50,297 bases of DNA. Source: Hirudo medicinalis. Its lineage: Eukaryota > Annelida > Clitellata > Hirudinida > Hirudinidae. A program made the translations under genes and the position numbers. Below, piece by piece: positions 24,037 through 37,000 of the stretch. The stretch covers positions 7,381 to 57,677 of the forward strand of contig MPNW01000278.1 of NCBI GenBank assembly GCA_011800805.1, given 5' to 3'. Below the pieces are notes generated by a model. It did no database searches. It was not told the DNA's origin and saw nothing but the letters and a program-made list of their open reading frames with translations. Within the stretch, counting starts at the first letter, position 1. Each line of letters starts with the position of its first letter.

Positions 24037-25976
24037 TTTTAACTGTCAATTCAGTTCAGCCTGTGTGACAAATTATCTCTTATGACTTGAATGACTTATT
24101 TTTCCAAATAAGACTAAGGAAATGATTTTAAATATTATTTACTTCAGTGTAATACCATCATACTTTAAGCTCATAAACTCTTAAGTCTCCCTGGCTTGCA
24201 TGAATAGATTCAAATAGCCAATAAATTTTGCTTTCAATAAATAAATGGAAGAAGCTATGACTACAATCACAATGTTGTAAGCACCTTAGGAATCATTCTC
24301 TAATGCTCCTTAAATGATCATCCACAAAGCCGAGAAACTAACATTGCGCTCATTTCCAGCGAGTTAGGTTATTTAATAACAATCTTAAATTGTCTAAATC
24401 ACTTTCCGATTCCCCAACTGCAAACCTTTTAAATTAAAGCAAAACTTCCCAACAACGATCAAACACCTTCAAAGTTAAATCTCTTTTTAAACATTCAGGC
24501 GATGGCTCACGTGTAATTTGATTGCAACATAATGTGAAAATTTTAATTTATGTAATTTTAAATTAAATTAAAGAAAATTATTTATGCAAAATGTATTATA
24601 CCTTAAAGGAAAAAGCCAAGTCTTATACAAATCAAACAATGTCCAAATCATCTTAGTCGTGCAACGGACTTTAATCAAATAAATAAATAAAAAATAAATA
24701 ACAAATCAAACAATCATACAGACATGAGTTCAAGCACTAAAGCCTTAAGTACGGGAACGAAATATACCTATATTCAAGCATTACTTGAGTTTGATGTTTC
24801 ACGAATGACTTATCTTTATTTATTTCGATTCTCCTTTTATAGACCTGTCACCCAGCTTAAAAATAAAATAATAAGTAATCACTTAAAGATTTTATAAAAA
24901 ATTTTCTCTATTCTTTAATAGGTTTGGTATCAAACACCTGTACAGACATGAGTTCAAACGCTGAAGAATTAAGAGTACTAACGCATGAAATATATGTATT
25001 CAAGCAACACTTACATTTGAGGTTTCAAGATTAATTAAATTTCATAGATTAAGAATGTATCGATGAACGAGCTAAACAAAAAGTTGGATTTCTCTAAACT
25101 GCCTTAATAAATTAAGACATCCTTTATTACTGAGCTATGCTTTCGACAAAAATGTTGCTATTAATTGTTTAAACCATGCTTATTTGCAATAATTTGATTA
25201 TTATTCGTAAGTGTCTATCAGTTTCATTTTCATTAATATTCCTATGACAAAATTAAGATAAAATTAAAATACTCTGCCATACAATTGAAAAGATTACTTT
25301 TAAACGAAATGATGATATAACAAAAGAAGCAGCTGAAGATGGTTTGCTTTGACGAATTTGAGTCTGTTTAAATTTAACTGTAAAGTAATTTTTAATTATT
25401 TAATAAGATTTAATTTTGCAAAAATTAGCGGATTACATGGAAAATGCAAATGTGTTACTTCAACTGCATCCCTACATCATATCATATGATTCGCGGGGTG
25501 TATAATTTGTTCTCTATTTCGGATGAGATCTGATCTTTTAGTTTTAAAGTTTTTGTGCACTGAAATATTTAGAGAGCGTTAAGGTTTGATTGGCCAGGTA
25601 TATCATTTAATAATCGACATTTGCGAATAACAGTTGAAGCAGTTAGCTTCGTTTATGTCATGTTTGTGTAACAAACTATTAATATGAAATAATGCGAATT
25701 TCAAAATCTGAAATTAATATGATGTTCTACTCGGTAATTTATTTTATTTTCTCAAAATAAACTCTTGAATAAGATCAAATACTATAAAAGTGATCTAAGA
25801 TGTATATCATTTAAGATCATATTTGATTGTACAATTATTGAATTCTTGTGGTCTTGATTAAATAAAATTGAACCACTGAATTGAAATTGAGAAAATTAGA
25901 TGGTATAATTTCAGAATTATTTTTCTCCAGACCTCATTCTAGCTGTTAAAGAGTTTTGCAAGTGCTGATTATTGCT
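24037..25976. other. Divergent tafazzin/CAT promoter interval
   Basis: About 1.9 kb of AT-rich sequence between two outward-facing 5' ends. Apart from the LINE-tail insert at 24641-24700 I see no gene, RNA or repeat. A 5' leader exon of either gene could be hidden here. Confidence 0.5.
24627..24714 (+). mobile_element. 60-bp LINE-tail insertion with perfect 14-bp duplication
   Basis: Insert 24641-24700 is flanked by ACAAATCAAACAAT at 24627-24640 and 24701-24714. It contains only the tail GTCCAAATCATCTTAG, GCAACGGACTTTAATC and an AAATAAATAA run, matching the 3' end of the LINE at 46434-46487. Confidence 0.85.
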
Positions 25977-28900
25977 ATGGCACGATGGAGTTCGAGGCTT
26001 GCAGCAGCTCTTCTTAGGAGAAAAGCAATAAACTTTGAAACGTCTGGGAGTGAAGGTGGACTTGCAAGAGTACTCAACACATTTGATCTCACCACATTGG
26101 GTGAGTAGCACATCTCATATCATAATGAAAACAATGAGGATGCTTGCAACATTTTCTTGCTACAATTATATTTAATTCTTTGAACTCAGGAATCGGATGC
26201 ACGATTGGCTCCGGAATCTATGTTATCACAGGTCAAGTGGCTTTGGAAGCAGGACCTGCTGTCCTTCTATCTTACTTCATTGCGGGATTTGCTTCCATAT
26301 TTGCAGGTACAAATATAGCTAAAATATAAATCATAGTAATGCTTACATTAATTAAGTTGTTTTCTTCATCATTTGTTAAGTTTAAATAGTCAATTTGTTT
26401 ATGTTCATCAATAGTAAATATCTTCACTTTCATTTTTCCCATTATATAAGGATACATAGCTACTTTGTCACAATAATGTAATAATTCTGTAACAGGTTAT
26501 TCCTTAGACAGGAATTATATTCCCTTAGGATACACCATTTGTATATTTCATACACCAATAAATCTATTTCTTGTTTATATCTATTTTTTGATTTATGTTT
26601 ATTTCAACTTATTTTTTTAACTTTTCCTGTGGGTTCGGTTGTTGGTTCAATAAATTTAAAAAAATGATGCTGTAAGTTATTATCCAAATAAATTTGTTAT
26701 CACTACAGTTATTATAATATGTTCTTTTTCCAGGCCTTTGTTATGCAGAGTTTGGAGCACTCGTTCCTAGAGCTGGCTCCGCCTATGTTTATAGCTATGT
26801 GACAGTTGGAGAGTTTATGGCTTTTGTGATTGGTTGGAATTTGACCTTAGAATATATCATTGGTCAGTTTGAATTTGAATTCAAAATTGTTCTACACTAG
26901 TTCAGCAACATACAACTTTATGTTACCAGGAACGGCAGCAGTTGCCAGGGCAACGAGCGACTACATTGATTCAATTTGCAGCAATGTTATCAGCAACTGG
27001 TTCATTTCGACCATGCCAATGAAAGTCTCAATATTTTCTGAATATCCTGATCTTCTGGCTCTTGCTATAATCATCATATTGACAGGTGAGGGATATGTTT
27101 GATGATTGAGTTAATGAAACCTCTTTGCAAATGTATTCCTGACAAAATGCTTTCTTTTATTAAACCTATATTTATTCTTTTAAATAGCTATCCTCTGCCT
27201 TGGTGTGAAGGAATCTTCTCTGGTGAATACAATTTTTACCATGTTCAACCTTGGCACCATCCTCTACGTCATTATTTGTGGTGCTTTCTTGGCTGACATC
27301 AGCAACTGGCACATTCCAGAAGAACTTGTGAGTTTTATGTCTTAATGAGTTGTAGTTTGTTTTTAAATTATTGAAATATGCACCAACTCATGCATAACAT
27401 ATTGTGCAGATATAAATGTTGCATATTAATAAATTATGCCTATTATCAGGTGCCACATAAAAATGAATCAACAACTGATAAGACCTACGATCACGGAGGA
27501 TTCTTCCCTTACGGCGTGACGGGAATGTTGGCCGGAGCTGCCAAGTGTTTCTATGCCTTTGCAGGATTTGATGTTATTGCTACCACAGGTTGCTATATTG
27601 CCTTTGAGATGTTGATGCTTAAGTTTAAATGCATTCGAGTACTTGTAAGGTTTGTTGGAGTATTTGTGACTCCGATTAAAGACTATTTCTGCTTATAATT
27701 AATCCAGGTGAGGAGGTCATCAACCCTTCTAAGTCCATCCCTATCAGCATCACCTTGACCCTGACCATATGTGGCATTGGTTACATAGCGACGGCAGCCA
27801 TATTGACTTTGATTTATCCCTACTTTGCCTTGGATGCCAGTGCCCCTCTTTCGATGGCATTTTATTCCATTGGATGGCCTGTGGCTTACTACATCATTAG
27901 TGTTGGAGCCATCTGCAGTCTTGCTACTGCGTATGTTTAACAATTACCTCACTTATATTATATAGCTGCATATATTAAGCTGATGTTAAACCTTCATTGC
28001 TCTTTTTATTAAGACTTTTGACTGCCATGTTTCCGATGCCACGTATAATTTATGCCATGGCCAGAGATGGTCTTCTGTGGAAGAAATTGGCTAAGGTCAA
28101 TAAGAAGAGTAAGATGCCTGTGAGAGCCACCATATTGTCTGGTCTTTTAGCAGGTTAGTTCATAAGCTAATTCAGAACATTTGGTTGTGAAAGCTGTTGT
28201 AGCTCACTGTGAATCTTGCTGAAAATGCATGCAGTATGTTTAGTTTGGTATTCCAATGCATGAGGGATTACTATGTACACATACAATGCTTTTAAATACT
28301 TCAGGCATCATGGCAACATTCTTTAATGTGAAGCAGTTGGTTGACATGATGTCCATCGGAACTCTGTTGGCTTACACTCTGGTTTCGGCTTGTGTGCTCT
28401 TGCTCAGGTAGTAAATTCCCTTAATGTCTGTTACATTTGTCATGCATCATATTACTAAGGTTTTATGATATTTAATATTAATTAACATTATAATTGCAAC
28501 TTTTGTTGGTCGTTTTTTTTTAATCTGTTTGTTCTGGTTTTGTGTATTTTATGTTTGCCAAATCCAGGTAAGGTACTTACTCTACTTGAGTCATGTAATT
28601 GATAAATATTATTGGTTACTTGGAATTATTGAATAATAAGTGTCATCTCATTATCCAGATATGAAGTCTATTCAGGGGATCCAATTAAGAGTGAAGATGA
28701 TGTTTCTGGAAGAAAATATCCAACACCCAAAACTATTTCAGTTGTCAGGGGCTTGCTGATTGGAATAAGTAAGTGTTGTTACCATGGAAATGTTTCAAAT
28801 AACAAGTTTACAAAATAAAAGAAATAATGGCATGAATGTTGGCATAATGGGTTGCCATACCCGCTTGCGATGGTAATGGCAACAACCGTAATGTGTCACG

Positions 28901-30101
28901 TTCGCCAGCCTGAACCACCAGGGATCGCCCTCGGGTAGGGGCACTATATAAATGGTAGAATGATTAAAAAAAGTGCCTTCACGTCCTTATGTGCTTAGGA
29001 CACTCGAAAGATTGGCTAATTGCATTTGCAAAATAAAAATGTGTCTCTTTATAATGTTTTGATGGAGTCTTTAACAAAATTTAGGTGGATTTATAAATAT
29101 TAATGGAGTAATATTTACATCAGTAATAGATAATTATTGATAATTTATCTCCTTACTAATCATAAAAATTTAATAAAAATAAATGTGACTTTACAGTTTT
29201 GACTACAATATGCTTGGGTCTCACATTGGATAACTTGCCAATAATGGGTTGGTGGTACTATCTTGTTATTGCCATTCCTTGTGTCTGCATCATTGCCTTC
29301 ATTATTGGCATTGCTTTCCAACCAAAAAACTCCAGAGTTCTCACATTCCAGGTAATTTAGTTTTGATGTGTTTGATGTGAGATATAATTGAACATTAAAT
29401 GAACAAGTAGGGTAATAATATGCAAATGGTGATGGATTTTCAATGGTGTTGTATATTCTTATAACAAATTTTTTTATTTATTGTTGTTTTCAAAGAGATC
29501 ACAACTGCTCAACATGGTATTTATTTGACTTGTAATCTTGTGGATCAGTGATTATTCTATTCACTCAGGTTCCTTTTGTTCCTCTCATTCCAATTCTGAG
29601 TGCTATGATCAACATTTACCTCATGCTCCAACTTGGCATCCAGACATGGGTTCGATTTGCAGTGTGGCTAGGAATTGGTTAGTGAATTATAGGTTATTTT
29701 GCACATTAATGGTAATAATGGTAATGGTTTTAGAAATTACTAGTAAGTTTTTATTATTATTATTATTATTATTTAATTTGTGGACACCTCCTGATAATAA
29801 TTACTTTGTGTGATTGAAAATTTTAGGTGCCATAAACTATTTTGGTTATGGAGTTAGATACAGCAAAGAGAGAAAGGTTGTGGTAGAATCTGTTTCTCCA
29901 GACAGCGATATTTATGGCAACGAGGAGCTCGATGTACCTGAAGAGGATGATGAAGAGGCTGAAAATGACGAAGAAATCCTGGGAAGTTTCCCAGGAGCAA
30001 GACACTCGAGCCTGGTCAGAAGGAGTCGCACCGCATCCACGATATCGGGAACATCTGCCAGATCCACTGCACCCGACGAAAGAACGCCACTCATCTCATA
30101 G
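25977..30101 (+). CDS. SLC7A: Cationic amino acid transporter (CAT, SLC7A1/2/3 group)
   Basis: Exons: 25977-26100, 26190-26306, 26734-26862, 26930-27085, 27188-27327, 27450-27588, 27708-27930, 28014-28153, 28305-28407, 28659-28768, 29197-29351, 29569-29677, 29827-30101. Phases match and 1920 nt gives 639 aa, close to CAT-1 (about 630). It is a multi-pass plasma membrane transporter of Arg, Lys and Ornithine. Family blocks: [19 protein letters not shown] in the first membrane segment; [20 protein letters not shown] with the conserved Glu of segment 3; [45 protein letters not shown]. Mammalian CATs have 14 segments. The N-terminus is short and basic. The last exon is a cytoplasmic tail, with an acidic run around residues 585-600, a Ser/Arg-rich stretch, and TPLIS at the end. 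An AATAAA at 30925 may end the mRNA. Confidence 0.95.
28838..29020 (+). repeat. tRNA-derived SINE, tail type A
   Basis: The head is GTTGGCATAATGGGTTGCC, then a degraded B box (GTTCGCCAGCC). The type A body follows (GGTAGGGGCACTATATAAATGG, read as separate blocks) with AAAAAGTGCCTTCACGTCC and the end ACTCGAAAGATTGGCTAA, as in the 7400-7592 copy. It is in the 28769-29196 intron of the CAT gene. Confidence 0.75.
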
Positions 30102-30949
30102 ATCTTAATCTTAGCAATGTTCTTACTGTGTAATGTGGTTTAGGCTGAATTTTCAAATCATAGCGTTAGGTGCCTTATTTTTCTTAAACATTTTTAGATT
30201 ATATATTAAGTGAATAAGATTTCTATAATATCATCAACATGGTTATTATGGTTTTAATAAGCAATAAGTTTTTAGAGAATAGTGTAATATTGGAATGTTT
30301 TTCAATTTTTTTTCCTTGCATGTTCATCTGTTTGAAAGTATTCACCAACATCCCATTGGTCTCCATTTTGTAGGAAAAAATTTTATCTTTGAGAGCACAA
30401 CTATTTTTAGTTACTTGCAATTTGTAAATTAGTTCTAAGAGTTTTCAGAATTTGGGACCATGTGTTTGAACTTATCTTTATTTTTATTCATTTGAATTTC
30501 ATGTACCTGCTTTTCTGTCTTTGTATCTGCATTTTGGCATGCATTTGAAAATAGTTTTGGTTGTTGGTTGATTTAGTTGCATTCGTTTTTACTTCAAAAA
30601 GATTACTTTATTGTCTGAAATGATTTTTGAATGCTGCAATCATGAGCTTTTATGAGATGTGATAAAGAGATGTACATGAATGCAATTACCATTTGTTGTA
30701 GATGTATTTATCTTAATGTTAACATTCCAGATGTCTGAATTTCAATTGAAATATAATTTTGCTTTATAATGATTTAACTTTGTTGGCTATGATTTATCAA
30801 AATTTTTCATTGATTTTCAAAATATTTAAACTCTAAGATTCTCTACCAATTTGAAAGAGCTCATACTTAATCGGAATATAAACCAACTTTTATTAATCGA
30901 GTGTATTATGCCAATTATTATTGGAATAAAAGTTTCAAGCTGGCACAGA

Positions 30950-31460
30950 GTGCTGTGTTCATGTAAACAACATCAAAGGCAACAGTCTTTATGTTCTTTC
31001 TTTTCAACCCAGCTTGGAATGCCAGAGGCGGCTCTACGTAATGGATCCTATTTTGATTATGGTGGCGTATGTTCAAACAGAACTTCAAGACCACTTGAAT
31101 ATTGAGGGTAGCTTTTCTTGAAGAAAGTTTTAAAACAGAGTGAAACCCGACTATCAATATTTGTGATAGGAGGGTTAGGTTTGGATATGTTCCAGATCTG
31201 CGGGCCAGCATCGTCTGAGCTCAGCCAGACCCCTAGGTTACGGACTGATTTTACTGCTGGATCAGGTCGGAGAGGATAATTGAGTTGGGAGATAGTTCAG
31301 AAGCACGTCGGCCGGAGGAGAACCACATCATTTTAGTTTTGCTGACATTCAATTGGAGGCTACTGCTGAACAACCAGTCGCTGATGGCTAGGGAACGACC
31401 GGGGGAAGATTTTTGGCTGGGGCCGAGATTCAGGTGCCGGGGAATAAAATGCATGTTTAG
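30950..31460 (-). mobile_element. LINE reverse transcriptase fragment, C-terminal part
   Basis: The minus frame 31454-31251 reads DWLFSSSLQLNVSKTKMMWF, the block that follows the YADD region in non-LTR reverse transcriptases. Another frame continues VRNLGVWLSSD. Stops and frame changes show it is dead. Its sequence differs from the element at 8140. Confidence 0.7.
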
Positions 31461-31899
31461 AGATAGAACCTTCTAACGTATTGACAGTGTAATAGTCTTC
31501 TTTTTGTTCCAATCCTTAAAAATATTCATAATGCTAGCGTGGAAATTCAGTGATATTTAAGGTAATTCCATCGTTGTCAAGCTTCATTTCTTAAATTACC
31601 CTCATTAATTTTATAAACATTTACTAATATAAAAACTTGTGTTTTATACTAGTAAACTAGTTTTATTACTTTTTTGGTTATCAACCTCAATCAAATTCCA
31701 AGAGATATTCAGACTTTTGGGATGCAGTCTTAAAGGTTGAAGATGAAACTTTGGCAATCGCAGGAGCAGGAACTTCAGTTAGAGGGACGCCTCCCTGAAT
31801 CCTGTTGCCCCTGACTTTAGGCTAGAAGCAAAAAAAAAAGGTCATCTCTTCAGGTTGTACGAGGTTTTGTCCCCCTGAAAAAGCTGAAATGAGCAGCCA

Positions 31900-32065
31900 G
31901 AATGTATCTGAGGAGGCGGTAATAGAGTCGTACATGAAGAAAAAACGTTTAGGTGTCTCAATAACCCTCTTTCCTTCTGCAAAGTGTGCCGGAATGAGTT
32001 GTCATCCTTGGCAAAGCTGGGAAGAGTGTATTTAGGCTCATCTCCCAGCTCAAGTGATAGTCTGA
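31900..32065 (+). mobile_element. Possible hAT transposase C-terminal remnant
   Basis: Conceptual fragments VIESYMKKKRLG and NELSSLAKLGRVYLGSSPSSS resemble the hAT dimerisation region, where a WR-containing block is followed by FP.LAKLA..YL and a Pro/Ser motif. They are in different frames and short. An alternative is chance resemblance. Confidence 0.35.
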
Positions 32066-32136
32066 TCGTTTGTCCAAGTCATTTCAGTTATGCAACCGAC
32101 TTTAATCAAATAAATAAATCAACAAGTCAAGCGATA
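32050..32136 (+). mobile_element. LINE-tail insertion with imperfect duplication
   Basis: The tail GTCCAAGTCATTTCAG, GCAACCGACTTTAATC, AAATAAATAAATC is bracketed by CTCAAGTGATAGT upstream and GTCAAGCGATAGT downstream (11 of 13 match). It is the same tail family as the inserts at 704 and 24641, but older by its mismatches. Confidence 0.6.
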
Positions 32137-32293
32137 GTGAAAGGGCGTTCAAAATGGCGAATTGCATTCGGAAGGACAGGCAAATGTCACTCGATCATGC
32201 CCTGAGCAGGCATGGCGATGTGGAATCTTTGGTTCGACAATGGCATAGTCATGCATACTCTGAGGTATATGCCTCTCGAGTTTTCCTTGAGGT

Positions 32294-32635
32294 TGTAGGA
32301 TCGCACATCCATCATAATCACGAGCTGATCCTAGCCCTATCAGCGATGACTTACCAGGCGCGCATCCTTTGTTTGTGGACATCCTCCTTTGTCCTGACTG
32401 GCTATTTAAGAAGCTACGTNCCAGGCGCGCATCCTTTGTTTGTGGACATCCTCCTTTGTCCTGACTGGCTATTTAAGAAGCTACGTCAGGGCATTCTTCC
32501 CTTCTCTCTCCTACTCTTCCCGCTACGTCGCTACGCTGCTACTCCAGAATTGTTGTCAGTCGGAGCATTGTTACCGTTGTTGTAAATAAACTTTGTAGCG
32601 AACTCGTCTTCGTCGTCAATGCCGCTGTCGCTACA
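32294..32635 (+). mobile_element. Solo LTR, family 1
   Basis: It begins TGTAGGATCG and ends GTCGCTACA, with TGTAG/CTACA inverted ends and a 4-bp duplication AGGT on both sides (32290-32293, 32636-32639). Internally it has TATTTAAGAAG (TATA-like) and AATAAACTTTG near the end. No internal retroelement sequence is attached, so it is a solo LTR. The apparent 342 bp includes a 67-bp assembly duplication around the N at 32420; the true length is about 275 bp. A second, inverted copy is at 48508-48759. Confidence 0.85.
32354..32486. other. Probable assembly join: 66-bp duplication around N
   Basis: 32354-32419 and 32421-32486 are identical on either side of the N at 32420. The other LTR copy (48508-48759) has this stretch only once, which supports an assembly artefact. 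Confidence 0.85.
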
Positions 32636-34077
32636 AGGTCCAAGTAGTATTAGCGCCTCTCGTCTCTGTTGACGACTTCTCTTTTCAAAGTACCATTCTC
32701 CAGGTTGACTCTTTTATGCAATAATGTGTTAACATTACTGTTTCTTAAGTAAAACATCAGAGCAATGTGTCAATCCACATCGATGCCCCAAGTATCCTGA
32801 TATTTTATTCCACGAAATGACAGAATTTATGATAACTTGGATTCTGATATGAAATAAAATGAATGAATGTTAGACAATCTTTAGGGTGGCGTAAGTCCAT
32901 CAATGAACCTCAAGGCCACCGAACAGGTAAAGAGTTCGCATTAAAAAAAGTACTTAAATTTCTTATAAATGATTTACGTCATCCCCGGCCAAATCCCCGC
33001 CAAAATTTGCCGGGGCCGATTCCTACTGATGGCATCCATACAGTTCGAGAACCTCATAGAAAGAGCCTAGGACTGATCTGGGCCCCAACAGTCCCGGATT
33101 TAAGCATGGTCGGGATGTGCCGCTGCACAGGGGCCTCCACCAACCAAATACAAAAATTTCAATTTCAGAGTAATTAATAGATTTATTGCAGTCGCAAATG
33201 TCACACAATCTGACAGTACTACGCTTCACACATACAGTTTGTCATTGTGATACATTTGACCTAGTAAATAAATAAAGTCTTTTTCTGTATTTAACGTATA
33301 GTGTTAAAGTAGTGAAAAATTCCGTGCTTTTACCTGCTTTTTAACCTAATATGGGTTTTAATATAATACGGGCGTTGACCAGAGACAGGGACCAGATTTG
33401 ACTCCCATGGAGTACTGCATATAAATATGGGACCCAGACTTGAAGAAGGATATTGGAACTTTAGAGAATGTCGATAAGAAGAGCCAGGATAATTAAAGGA
33501 TCAGGATCCCTGAAGAGAAATTAAGTTGTAAATTGACAAGTTTAGTAATAGGGAGAAGCAGAGGTGACTTCATAGAAACAATCAAGATATTAACAGGTAG
33601 AGAGTAGTTCCACGAGGTATGGATGTAAGCTTTTATAACTTGTTAGAATAACCCAACAGATTATAACAGGACAACATGCAAATCAAAAACAACGACTCAA
33701 CAGTCAGCATCTGGAGAGCTGCAGGTGTTCTAAAGAACTCTGTTTCAGCTCGAGAGTGGAAAAAGCTTGATAGTAGACAATATATTCGAATTCGGTTGAA
33801 CTGTTGAAATTAGATTTATCAAATAGCCCTTATTCTTCTTAAGCCAATATAAATAAATTTAAAGTTCGGCTAAGTTAATGCAGGCAATAAAATGTCGATT
33901 TTTATTTCTATATGATTTTAAGTATATCTACTTATACAGTGAAACAAATAGATATACAGCGGTTAATTTTTTTTTCAATTATTTTCTCGCCATCGGGTGT
34001 ATCTTTGTAGAATTAACGTACCAATTCAAACAGTGGCTCGGTTCGGAGGCGCATCTGGAGATAAGTCGCGGGATAAT

Positions 34078-37000
34078 ATGAAGAATTTAGAAATTTGCTC
34101 TTATATAGTGGTTATTTGTTTCCTTGTTATTCCTTCGCTCGTCAGATGCGGGAAACCGGTTCCAAAAAACTTCATTGTGTGGGGCCCTGGTATGGCACAG
34201 GATGCTGTATTGCCAGTCAGATACGTCTTTATTCAACCAGTTGACGAATATGGGCTGAAGTTCGTCGAATATTTGTTGATTCTGAGTGGTTTATTTATAA
34301 CTCACTAAATTACATACAATTAGCTACTGAAAAAGGAACGATTATAATTAATGAAAGAGTAGCAAGATTTGTCTGAGCGACTCCATGGGCATTGCGTTTT
34401 ATGTGTGATTCAATTTTCATCTTACCAATTCATTTTTAGATTTTTGGTAAATTTGCAGCATCACAGAATCTCTTGAAAGTAATTTCTCTGTGAAATTTTC
34501 TCATCCCCAAAGCCAATACTCTAGGATTTTTCCCCAATTTATTGATGTAAAGGATGGTGAGTGAAGCCTTCATCACAAAATTTGTATGGCCAATCATTTT
34601 AATGCAATCTCAGAAGGAACATGATATTCCAAAATGTTAAAAAGCAAACAAAGCTAGGGAAGATAATCCCCTTGGTTTTTTTTTTTTATAGATTTTTGCG
34701 TCTATTTTAAGATGCTTTAAATTAAGACATGTTAGAAAAAGTTAAGAGAAGATGTTGTAAAAATTCAAATACATGCATGGGATTACTATGACATCCTGCC
34801 GAATTATGCTTCCATTATGCCACTATTTTTGCATTCTTCAAGTTGACAACTAATATCAACAATGTCACTCTCAATAGTCATATTTTTGTTAATATTTTTT
34901 TTAGGTTCCTACATACTCATGTTTCGCATGCATCAATCTTATGAAGATCTTAGAATGGATATTACCTACGAGGATCAACATGTTGGAGATTCACCATATG
35001 TATTCAAGGGTAGATTATTAGTTTTACTTAAACATTCGCCTTTTAATTGATGAAGTCAGTTAGATGACTTACAAGAATCTACAGAATGAAAAAAATGCTT
35101 ATAAAAATGTAATAAGTAATCAGATTTAAAGAGTTTACAACCTCTGAAGAGGTGGATGAGAAGGAATGTTTGCATTTTAGAAGGGAATCATTGAAACTAT
35201 TGTGGATTTGGATAAGATGGTTTTTGTAACACTTTAATGTCATTCTTGTTTGAAGGTTCTTTGAATTACATTTGGTAACTGTTTCAAATGTTTTCTACGA
35301 CCTCATTAAAGTTTCAAGCTTTTTTTCTAATCTTAACCTTAATTGCTTTAAGTCTTTCTTTTCCTTTTATTGGACATTCAGGAATTGCATCCATTAATCA
35401 ATTATAATCACATACAATTAGAGCTTTAACTGCTCAGAAGGAAAATATTTCCTGATTGTTGGATATCCTATGCAGTGAATGTTACAGTGTTTTTTTTTAA
35501 ACAAGCCAAAATTAAATTACAATAGCTTAAAATATGGGTAAAGAAAAAATTGATGACAGAAGATTTTTCTGGAAATTAAATAGTTCTATTATAAATTGTT
35601 TTCACAAAGAACCTTGGGGAGTATGGGAGAATTAATTCTGGTTCATGATATTTTTTTGATGTTGGATTTATATAAGGGAATGAAAAGATCCAAATTGTTA
35701 GTTAACTGAGGCTGCATGGCAGGTTTAGTTGAATCCTCATGGCAAGCCTTTTGCAGACTCCTGTTGTCAAGCAGGAAATTTGCATGAAATATTCAGATGA
35801 ATAGTTTAGTTGTGAAGTCATCAGATATGTTGGCTGAAACATCATTAATGATATTTAAAATAAGTTTGGCTCAAGAATACCTAGTTATGGAACTCCACTG
35901 TTCGCACCATGGGATAAGGATACGATATTCGGATATCGGATAAGAATCTTCCTATGCTAATGATTTGTATCCAATCTTTCAAGGGGGTCTTCTTTCAATA
36001 ATGTTTCCTTTCATTATTGCTACAAAAGCTCCATTGACAGATGAGGGAAATGATCTGACATGAAATAATCATCAATAAATACCTTTGAAAGAGGATAGTT
36101 TGTAGAAACATTGTTGATTGTAGTTGCTGGGAACAAGCTGTTTCTAGTGGTTTTAATGAAGGATCGGAGTAAGAGATGGCATGCAAGATGATAGATGGCC
36201 TTGAAGTCCTTTAGGACTTACGCCACTTTAAATTTGTCAAACAATAGATAATATCTTCAAATCTGGGGTTGAAATCTGTCCAGCAAATGTGTATTGAAGT
36301 AAGATGACAGTTTATCAGTGAGAGTCAACATAACCCTCAATTCCTCATGAAAACTCTGATTTATGGTCATTGCAAACCATCTCTTATTCAAATATTAATT
36401 AAAACAATAATATTTGTGGAAATCAATGACATTGTTTACAGTGGTTCTTACCTCATGTTTTTAATTACTTGATAGCATTCAAACCTGACCTGCATGATAG
36501 GAATTGATTTTGAAGAGACATTTCAATAAAAGATCTTGATTCTTAGTGCAATTGCATGCTATTGTTATATAGAAATGTTGTAGTTCATCACTAGGTAATA
36601 TTGTTTTACTTAATTGTTAATGCAACTGTTTTATTGGAACTGAATTTCATAACAGCCATGGAGGATTCTAGGTGGTCAAGTTTTATAATCTTAATTTTCA
36701 TTATTTTTTAACACCTTTCATTGTCAGTTTTTAAATTAAAAGTTGGTTTGGTTTTGGAATTGAAATGTTCTCAAGAGTCTAGAGACAAAATAATAGAATC
36801 ACATACTAATTATAAACTATGGTGAAGAATATTTGGAGAAGACTTGTGATTGAATCTCAAACTTGAAAGCAGATTAACAATTAGATCTCAATTGCCCAAC
36901 AACTTGTGGATCAGCAACTTAAATTTTACTCCATATTGCACAATAAAATTTTTTCATATATTATTATAGATTTTATCCTTGTTACATGTATTAAAATTTA

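Larger units (their letters stand above)
30102..34077. other. CAT to POGLUT2/3 intergenic region, repeat-rich
   Basis: About 4 kb with no host gene supported. The first 800 bases are probably CAT 3' UTR (AATAAA at 30925-30930). Beyond it are a LINE RT fragment (30950-31460), a possible hAT transposase remnant (31900-32065), a LINE-tail insert, and a solo LTR (32294-32635). At 32870-32925 there is a short repeat that recurs inverted at 36190-36245. From 32930 to 34077 I see nothing firm; ORFs at 32863-33177 and 33878-34081 are not recognisable. Confidence 0.5.

Noticed and set aside
29538..30108. Extra ORFs in and opposite the last CAT exons
   Set aside because: They are shadows or intron read-through of the well-supported CAT exons 12-13.
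33085..33150. CAGTCCCGGATTTAAGC as a hAT end
   Set aside because: No partner end or 8-bp duplication was found.
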